Origin: Cladopsammia gracilis
Taxonomy: Eukaryota; Cnidaria; Anthozoa; Scleractinia; Dendrophylliidae
NCBI GenBank assembly: GCA_022457155.1
Contig: JAJGOT010001039.1
Span: 31,489 to 95,488, forward strand
Direction of reading: 5' to 3'
DNA: 64,000 bases
Both the position numbers and the translations under genes were made by a program. This document shows positions 56,821 through 64,000 of the stretch, piece by piece. The notes under the pieces are model-generated. The model ran no database searches. It worked only from the letters and a program-made list of their open reading frames with translations, and was not told where the DNA came from. Numbering within the stretch: position 1 is the stretch's first letter; each line of letters starts with the position of its first letter.

Positions 56821-59788
56821 TTACATGTCGACTGAAAGTAAAATGCTGTTTGTTGCTCCCAGGCCAAGTTCTGCTAAAGTAGCGCCATTGTTTTCTATAA
56901 TTACAGCATGGAGTCTTAGTCTGAACTCCTGGCTTGGCAATTCCAACAGTGCAAAGGCTGCACGGTAGAGCACCTGTAAAGTACATGTAAACAACATGGC
57001 ATCAGTTTCAGATGGCACTAAAAATTGCTTTTGCTTGTGTTTTACTAAAGTAAAGTAATCAGGGAACACAAACACTGATAAAGGAGTTATCTCCAAAAGG
57101 TCTGACTGTTTTTATGCAACACACACATCTCATTATATACGTCAGTTTCACATATTTGCCAAGTTGCTAACCTTCGTCTCCAGGACCTTCTCCTCGTTCA
57201 AAATGGCAATGTGATGAAGGCACAACATCAGGTGGGGTTAAGAAGATTTTAACTTGTTACAGAGGCAAATGTTATGATTTAGTTTGTTTGATGTGTTACA
57301 GTTCCCTTGCAATTGTGATTTCCCTTATTTCAGATTGCTTAGAAAAGTACAAGGCTTAAGCTTAATGTTGTTATCAGCTTAATTAAAGTGCCTATGAAAT
57401 AAAATTTTCGACCCATTTTTTATACAAACAAATTGAAGTCCGTGGTTTTTTTTTACCTCTGTTGTATCACGGTGGAAGAAAGTTCTTTGTACGCTCTGGT
57501 CTCGAGGGCCTCTCAGACGTATGGTGACAGTGTCGCTACTTTCCAGAGGCTCTGCTGGTAGCTGGGCCCGTGCCTCTCTAATTGCGTTCTCATTGGCCTA
57601 AAAAAAATTTACATGTATAATTTATGATGTATTTTTGTAATAATTTAGTTATGTTAATATACCCTTTTTTGCAAATGTTGCCTCATGGGTTCCACTGCAA
57701 GGTAAGAAATAAACCGTCTGTCAAGACTTGTTTTCAAACTTGTGCAAAGTTGACAATATTCGCATTCAAAGAACGCAATCCTAATGTGCAGTAAACTTTG
57801 AGATTCTTTGGTGTCCGGTCTTCCAAATGGCCGCCCTATTGCTTTTTTCAGGGGCTCATTTCCACCGGAAGTTCCTTCGAACGCATCTCCATAATCTCCG
57901 ATTACTGCTGGTTAGATAAAGGGTTCCTGACTATACATGTTCTTTCTGATACCCATAGCAAAACATTTTCTTTGAACGTGCTAATAAATTAGTTTCCAAA
58001 GACAAACTATAAAAAACAGGTGTGGTTACGTTTTCATGCAGGAAGTCCTTTCCTTTTCATTCGTGGTATTTTATTCCATCCTCTTTCTTATATACAGTGT
58101 ATGATCACTTTGTTGAAAATGACATTTTTGTTTTTCACTTTTTACAATGTACTTTGTTTGAACAAGTTACTTTGGTATTGGCATTGTCATTCCATTTACA
58201 TTGTTGTACGTGTCGGCTATTATTGTCTTCAACATGGACTTGTCATTGTTACAACCAGTGATCTCATTGGCCTAGACTCAAAAACCACTAAAAAGTTAAG
58301 GTTTGAGGTGCATTTTGTCTGATTTTTTTTAAGGTTTCAAGTAATTTGAGACCCAATCGCACAACATGCAATTTTGAAAAGATATCGTATTTGGGAACTT
58401 CATCAAAGAAGCAAAATAAAAATATTATTAGCTATTGTCTTCTGCTATTCTGATTGTTTAAGCACGAACATTTCCTAAAATTCATTTAATGCAAATGGAT
58501 TCTTTATTTTTATACTGAAATATAATTATGAACCATCAGCCCCTCCTCTATTCTTGAAACCAAAGATATTTTATGTGGGAAAGATCCAATGCTGCAGAAC
58601 AATGAAGTTTATGGTTTATGTTTATAGCAAATTTCAAATTACATCACATGGTTAATTAATTCCTATTTAGTTTTCTGCTTCTTGCTTTTTTATATGACAA
58701 CATTATTGCGATTAGGTGTATACATTTTCCTTTTCAATTTTTAATGGCCTAATTATGTATTCAGGTTATTCTATTCAAAGTCAGTTAATGTTTATCAATT
58801 ACAAGTCTTGTTATCATTACCTCAACATTCAATCTTTCCCTCTCCATTTCTTCTTCTCTATTTCTCTCTTCTTGATCCCTCTGTTGAGCCTATACATGAG
58901 GTAAATGAAAATTAAAAAACCAACAGTGGGTATTTTCTTTACTTAAAAATGTCTTATAAATTATGTGGAATATAATGGAGACTATGCTATGGGCCGTTTG
59001 AAATTGTTCCGGTTTCCAAATATTTTTTTTGCATTTTTGTTTGATTGTATTTTTATTTTGTTCTATGAAATATGGCAGAAAATAATTTTCATCAACTGAT
59101 TACTCCCATGGAATATCCCAATCCCAATTGAGTACTGTATACAAATACTAAAATTAATCCTGTCACAAGAACTAGAATTGCTTTGACTTACACAGTTGTA
59201 TGCTTTGACAAGACTAACACAACTTTCAAGTTTTTATATAAGTTTTTATTACCCCAGCAATTAACCTCTCCCTCTCAATTTCTTCTTCTCTTGCTCTCTC
59301 CTCTTCTCTCTGTCTAGCCTAGCAAAGGAAGAGCAGAAATAGAAACAATGTTCAGGTACATGCAGTGTACATTATAAAGTGTATGCAAAAAAATTTTACA
59401 ACAAAAAGTAGTATTCTTGTGGAAAAATGTTATTTCGATTGGGGGCTGCCCTATGGCATTTTACATGTAAGTTGTTGAAACTTCTAATTTACTTTTTTTT
59501 TATGTGGCAAAACAAGTTACAGCAAGACATCTTCTGTGATGCCATATTGTACAATGCATGTTTTTTTTTTAAATATGCTTATAATTATAATAATTATTAG
59601 GTAAAAAATTAAATTCAATGTTTCTTAGTGTGTTTTAAGACCTACATGTATTCATTTATTTACTATACAAATGAATATAGTTCCTCTTGTCATTTCAATT
59701 AATTAAACAAAACCTCACCCTTGCTCTGTCCTGTTCCAAGCTTGCTTGGTATTCAGCATCTTGTGCTGTTCTCAGTTCTCTAGATCTC
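56821..59788 (-). CDS. UBX-domain (FAF-like) gene, C-terminal exons, copy A' (open)
   Basis: Exons 59788-59719, 59309-59253, 58889-58821, 57597-57457 and 56973-56821, joined in phase without stops; all have AG acceptors and GT donors. Product: 'AAQDAEYQASLEQDRAR'-type segment (with local changes), Glu/Arg coiled coil, then a UBX fold starting near 'LPAEPLESS' and ending 'NSILLSVDM'. UBX proteins recruit p97/VCP to ubiquitinated clients. Unlike copies A and A2, the acceptor of the second exon here keeps the reading frame, so this is the best candidate for the expressed version. Upstream exons are missing because Penelope-like sequence begins at 59804. Confidence 0.6.
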
Positions 59789-60115
59789 CTGGATAAAATA
59801 ATTAACAGAGCTCCTTCCTACTGCGTGGGAAATTTCTCTTTCCCAAGGTTACTACCCAGAGAATTCAAGGACAATATTCCGCAATATCTCGCAATATAAA
59901 AGAAGCAATACTACAACTCTTTGGGAGATACTAGCCGACCAATGCGGAAACCTATACAAATCTCTCTAGTGGAGATTCAGGGCCTTCATTGTCCAAAAAC
60001 AGGGAAAGGACCTTTGCAAGAAACACACACGTACAAAGGATCAAAAGTTTATTTACCGACCACTGGTCTTGAAAAATAGACCAATCAGAATAAAGTATTT
60101 TCGATCCTGGACGCT

Positions 60116-60124
60116 GGTATAAAA
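60116..60124 (+). promoter_or_regulatory. TATA-box-like sequence of the Penelope-like element
   Basis: 'gtataaaaa' lies about 47 bp upstream of the hammerhead stem I, a plausible distance for a start site just 5' of the ribozyme. Confidence 0.35.
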
Positions 60125-60170
60125 ACACGTAACACGGCCCAGCAAACGCCACTCAGTTACTCCGAATAGC

Positions 60171-60213
60171 AGCAACTGACGAGATCCGCTATAGGATCGA
60201 AACCGGTCTTGCT
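60171..60213 (+). ncRNA. Hammerhead ribozyme, type I, in the Penelope-like 5' repeat
   Basis: AGCAA 60171-60175, CTGACGA 60176-60182, stem II GATCC/GGATC with loop GCTATA (60183-60198), GAA-A 60199-60202, CCGG, T, C (cleavage after 60208), TTGCT 60209-60213 closing stem I. Stem II differs from the copies at 34171/46963 by several substitutions that preserve pairing in all five pairs, which is strong evidence for selection on structure. Stem III is one A-U pair with a palindromic CCGG loop. Confidence 0.85.
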
Positions 60214-60243
60214 TGAGAAAACCTTAGACAACCGACGGATACA

Positions 60244-60429
60244 ATGAGCGACAACGAGTCCCCGAGTATCCTTGATGAGAACGGTCTCCTCCAAGATGAA
60301 CCAGAAGAAATCGAAGAAATGGAGGTTGACGAAACGGAAGAGCCACGGCGAGAAGAACCGCAAACCAGAACAAACAGAAAACGCCACTACGAGAATGACC
60401 GCAAAGGAAGGCCTACTCTGGGACCTTAA
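60244..60429 (+). CDS. N-terminal part of a Penelope-like element ORF, truncated
   Basis: 61 codons, acidic then basic ('EEIEEMEVDETEEP' followed by 'RTNRKRHYENDRKGR'), starting 30 bp after the ribozyme. It ends at TAA where the tandem repeat begins, so the rest is missing. There is no recognisable domain; assignment rests on position behind the ribozyme. Confidence 0.4.
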   Translation: MSDNESPSILDENGLLQDEPEEIEEMEVDETEEPRREEPQTRTNRKRHYENDRKGRPTLGP

Positions 60430-60552
60430 CTCGCCGCGAGATTGTGCGAGTTAATGCGAGTTTAGGCGAGTTAAGGCGAGTTAAGGAAAAATTGAGCTTG
60501 CCTATCAGTTGCGAGTTTGTGCGAGTTAAGGCGAGTTAAGGCGAGTTAGGGG
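60430..60552 (+). repeat. GCGAGTTAAG minisatellite (10 bp)
   Basis: Two clusters of 'gcgagttaag' units (60440-60487 and 60515-60550) separated by a short unique piece. It joins the truncated PLE frame directly. Confidence 0.75.
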
Positions 60553-61975
60553 AAAATCACCCACCTAATGTTGAGGTGATAAGGGTTTAAACATATAATA
60601 TGCTCTAGTAACATACATGCAAAAGATGCCTTGCAATCTTTGTATATCTTCTATAAATTAAATAAGGCTCCATGTTGTCCAATTACGAAAAAATTAAACA
60701 AAAAATTTCAGATGAGCTCCAAAATTGAATGAAGCCAAATCTTATTTAATTTTAGGAATTGAATTTTTTCCTAATTGGACAAGCTTAAGTATGGATATGG
60801 AGTCCTGTTCTTTATTTATTATATAGCATTCAGGCACCAAATTATCCCATTATCCCACTGTATGATGATAATAATAATAATAATAATACTCATCATCATC
60901 ATCATCATAAATAATAATAAACTATAATATAATAATTATTATAGTTACATAGTTGGCAGAATAATAAATTAGTGAAAAAAGAAACTAATGTAAACAAAAC
61001 AATCATGAATAGATAAGTCGATGTTTCTGTAGTATAAACACAGGTAGGATATTTTATTTAATTATTTTAATTCAATAACACTATGTTTTAATAGACAGGT
61101 AAGCATAATCCACATCACATGGCATAGCATGAATTACTGTCATTGATTCCAGAATTAAAAAAAAAAAAGTTCTAACAGTCTGTGCCAATGTTTTTCAAAC
61201 AACTAGTATAAAAATCCAGGAAAGTGAACGAATTTTTATACAACTCAGCTGAGGAGATTTTAATGACAATCAATTTTACTAAAATGCAATGAAATTTCTT
61301 TCTCCTTGAAAGTAATCAGACTTAACTTTAAGTCTTCCATTCGACCCATCCTCTGCACTTCACTGATGGTTTCCCTTGGAATCCAGCCCAATTGTTTGTT
61401 GTCACTGCCAGAAATGAAAACACCAATTGCCTTTTCGTTTCCTCGGAATAAAACAATTTAATTTCTTGTAAATGAAGGTTGATGCCTTTTCTAGATCTCA
61501 AAGACAGCAGTTCTTGAATTGTGGAAACTCCCTCCTTAAGCTTGGACAATCCTGTGAGAGAAACCTTGATTTTTACAAAAGAAAGGAGGATCAAGTTAAC
61601 TTGATAGTAAACTCTTCGTCATTCTCAGTCCAGCAAAAACAGCAAAAAGCAAATGACCATAAATTATTTTCTGTTCAGAAGAGAGCTATACCTCATTTGA
61701 GTTGATGAACAAAAATACTTTCCTCATCACAAAGCATCTCTTAATTTCCATTATCTGCATGCTTTGTCTAGCATTATCAAAACCCTTAAGAGTTGTCAGC
61801 GATGAATCTTCCCTGCTTCGCACTTTTACAAAGAAATAAAAAATGGCGACTGGCCCTGTTTGTGTGTGTTTTCATTTCATGTACGTCACATTGAAGCGTC
61901 CTACCTATAGAATGATAGAATGACAGAGCCCTGGGGAAGACACCAGTTACCAGTATCTTCTGGGTAATTTCCAAG
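60553..61975. other. No supported gene; simple repeats
   Basis: Imperfect (ATA)n and (ATC)n tracts at about 60866-60935. Opposing short frames around 61328-61705 have ordinary composition but no motif. A GC-richer patch with 'aaaatggcgac' near 61840 could be a promoter region for the exon at 61976. Confidence 0.35.
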
Positions 61976-62165
61976 ATGGCGAACGAAGCTAGCGATCAAT
62001 GCAAAAATGGTACCTTTATTAGCAATCCGTTATTCAGTGAAGGGCTAAATGTAACAGGTCTTTATGAATCATGGATTATGTTTGCCAGGCTAACTACAAT
62101 GGAAGCCATACAGGCTGTGATACAGGATGTCACGTTGAATCGATGTACAAATCTTCTAGTACCAG
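61976..62165 (+). CDS. Candidate first coding exon of an unknown gene
   Basis: 'ccaagATGGCG' is a good start context, and the frame runs 63 codons to CAG|GTAACT at 62165/62166. The peptide has one NGT and one NVT sequon and a hydrophobic stretch 'WIMFARLTTMEAIQAVIQDV' but no recognised domain. Downstream exons were not found before the window end, and codons past the donor run to a stop at 62218. Could also be a chance ORF. Confidence 0.3.
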
Positions 62166-62218
62166 GTAACTTTATAAGAAATATGGAATGCAATAATTTT
62201 AGTATGTGGAGTATTTAA

Positions 62219-63077
62219 AGGATTCTGGCTACATCCCAGGCTTTCATTGTCAGCTGGAATCCTCATTGAGCTCCATCAGATTATAAGATGATCTACTATT
62301 GCGGCTGCTATTCATTAACATAAACAGCTTTTATGTATATAATTTCCAAAGATTTCATTTCATTTTCAAAGATTTCAGCTTAAAACTGAAAATTTAATAT
62401 TCTGTTATTCTGTTTTATTATTTTTTTGTCTCGCTTAGAAGTATAAGACTAAAATTTACTATTTTATGAATACTTTTTTGTGGATTCACTATTTGTTATC
62501 TTAGTTAATGTCACATACCTTGTGGGCCAAATAAGCTAAAATATTAACAGTCAATGTGGGATTTTTAAAAATATCCCTAGACCCTGTGACCCCATGCCTC
62601 TGGAATTTCTGCCATGCTTAGCATTGTAGCCTTTTTGTTAGGCATCAGCAAACTAGATAGTGCACATTCAGGTCGTTCCTGGTAGTTCCACTGACAATCC
62701 AGTGGTGACTCCAAGGCATGATAAGGTTAAGTAAGAGAAACCTCATCTAATCTTTAGTTGTGAAATACCCTTACCACAGAGGCTATTGGAAATTCCAGAA
62801 GGATGGGATGTGTCAATTTATGTATTTTTGTAAAGGTAAAGACCCTGTTGTCCTTACAAATCACTATCTTTTGCACTTTTGAAATACATATTACGTTCTA
62901 ATTCACTACGTTCAAACGAACGTAAATTATTTTCGCCTTAAACAATCTGTAAAACAGACATAAAACAGCAACAGGAATTATGATGGTTGGATTCTCACAA
63001 GCAGAATCGAGTTTATTTTAATACAAGAATGCTAATGGTCGATTTACAAATGGGCACAAATCAAAGATAGGCATCTG
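62219..63077. other. No gene seen
   Basis: AT-rich sequence without motif or obvious repeats. A possible intron of the 61976 exon. Confidence 0.3.
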
Positions 63078-63600
63078 TTATCTTTCACAAACGTCTTCTT
63101 GTTCGTACATGTCTTTTGCAGTATTTGTTTTCCAACGGCCATGCAGCTGCAACAATTGTTTGGAAATTGAATTGTTAGTATTACAAACAACTAAGGTAAT
63201 GTTCCCAGCTCTTAGACTATGTATTTCAGGGTGATATCCTAACTCTTAAGCGAACTGTATTTCTCAACATCTTGAATAGGATAATTTGCCTTTTCTGAGA
63301 CTATAAATACCTTATCGTTTATGATAAGAGGTCTAAATAACGGCAAATCAGAACGGAAATCAATATAAGCTGCTTTTATGTATTTCATTGAAACACTTAC
63401 CGGGAAATACTTATCATTTAACTTATTAATTTTGACAAGATTTCCTTCCCTGTACACGTCGGTTTTACTATGAGAAATCGGAATTGTTTGGTGATCCTCA
63501 GAACTAAATGCATATGGAGAATGTACAAATTTCATTATATCGGAAAAGACCTGAAAAATCTATCTCACAAATAGCAGCAATCCTAGATCCCTTAAATTAG
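63078..63600 (-). pseudogene. Tyrosine recombinase C-terminal domain, frameshifted (DIRS/Crypton-type)
   Basis: Three frames on minus together spell a tyrosine-recombinase catalytic domain: 'RIAAICEIDFSGLFRYNEI' (first catalytic Arg), then, after a shift, 'SKTDVYREGNLVKI' and 'LPLFRPL' in a 98-codon frame, then, after a second shift near 63242, 'GYHPEIHSLRAG' (HxxR), 'LQLHGRWKT' (H-G-R-W) and 'AKDMYEQED' with the Tyr nucleophile, ending TAA at 63080-63078. Such enzymes integrate DIRS and Crypton elements. Two frameshifts make it inactive. The element's other genes and ends are not visible. Confidence 0.7.
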
Positions 63601-64000
63601 ATACAGACAGATAATATATTTATCTGGTATCCTTATAATCATATCTGAAGAAACAGAGCATTTCTTTGTTACTGGTTTAGATCTTAATCGTTTCAGTATT
63701 ATCCAGGGGATTAGAATCAGGTACAAATGTATGTATCCACTATAATGCAGAATAGGCTAAAATGACGGATGAACTAGATTTTGCCCGCTCGAATAGAATG
63801 GCAAATAGACATCCAACATAGTGGGGGAGGGGGGGGGGGGGAGGAACGGTGTCTGAAGAGAAACTTGTTAAGGGTGGCATCAGTCGAAAAACTTCTTAAT
63901 TTCGAAATTCTGTTCTTCGGTAAAAGTCTCCAGGAAAGACCTCTTAGTAGGATCTGTGAGCGCGGAAAAGAAAATAATACGACAGTTAGTATGCAGCAAA
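63601..64000. other. No gene seen; G-tract
   Basis: Unremarkable sequence with a G-rich run at about 63821-63842. It may contain the rest of the recombinase element upstream of the preserved domain, but no frame could be followed. Confidence 0.3.

Larger units (their letters stand above)
59804..60429 (+). mobile_element. Penelope-like element 5' end with hammerhead and ORF start
   Basis: Homology to segment A stops at 59803. The inserted sequence has a CCAAT word (60081-60085), a TATAAAAA box (60117-60124), the hammerhead (60171-60213) and a start codon at 60244. The block 'accaatcagaataaagtatt' plus 'tcgatcctgg' resembles that before the 46963 hammerhead. The element is 3'-truncated at 60429 by a tandem repeat; RT and endonuclease are absent. 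Confidence 0.6.

Noticed and set aside
61328..61594. 88-codon minus ORF
   Set aside because: Ordinary composition but no motif, no splice signals fitting its ends, and an overlapping plus ORF of similar quality.

Overview
The window looks like nuclear DNA of a cnidarian, most likely an anthozoan such as a stony coral. This is inferred, not proven. The grounds are intron-containing genes with GT-AG junctions, a single-exon amine-type GPCR, Penelope-like retroelements with hammerhead ribozymes, and C/G-tract interspersed repeats of a kind I associate with coral genomes. No bacterial operons, rRNA or canonical tRNA genes are visible. Transposons and tandem repeats dominate; only a few host genes can be supported.

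Layout. 1-8.7 kb: repeat fragments, a tRNA-like SINE head (2155-2229), a broken protease-like ORF (3388-3766) and an intact GPCR (3934-4830). 9.4-12.65 kb: a giant imperfect palindrome whose arms are 10-bp minisatellites enclosing the 3' end of a Penelope-like element, with three smaller elements nested in it. 17.9-19.9 kb: a 9-bp minisatellite of about 217 units. 20.2-28.9 kb: a segment (A) carrying C-terminal exons of a UBX-domain gene on the minus strand, interrupted by a 5'-truncated LINE, a TTAA-flanked element and a foldback element. 29.1-34.4 kb: a hammerhead-bearing element split by a 3.76-kb MULE-like transposon with 11-bp target duplications.

The block 22816-34351 is repeated almost identically at 34636-46189. 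The 284-bp junction is a copy of sequence at 48624-48907, and the breakpoint shows 5-bp microhomology. From 46.2 to 47.5 kb there are two inverted partial copies of the hammerhead element, which also preserve the empty site of the MULE-like element. From 48.07 kb onward the window holds an older, more diverged paralog (A') of segment A. It is split by a 7,039-bp DNA transposon (48758-55796) with 285-bp terminal inverted repeats, a 6-bp CAAATC target duplication, a DDE integrase gene and a three-exon CUE-HECT ubiquitin-ligase gene. The unoccupied paralogous site lies at 20727-20732. A' continues to 59803 with an open C-terminal half of the UBX gene, which is cut off by the 5' end of another Penelope-like element with a canonical hammerhead ribozyme 30 bases before its start codon. 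The right end holds one candidate first exon (61976-62165) and a decayed tyrosine recombinase.

How parts fit together: in the 7-kb transposon the two genes converge from opposite TIRs, so near-identical TIR sequence probably supplies both promoters. In the Penelope-like copies the hammerhead lies in the terminal repeat near the presumed transcript start. The strongest candidates for something little described are the integrase+HECT element and the set of hammerhead elements. The near-identical 11.5-kb duplication must first be separated from assembly duplication of haplotypes.
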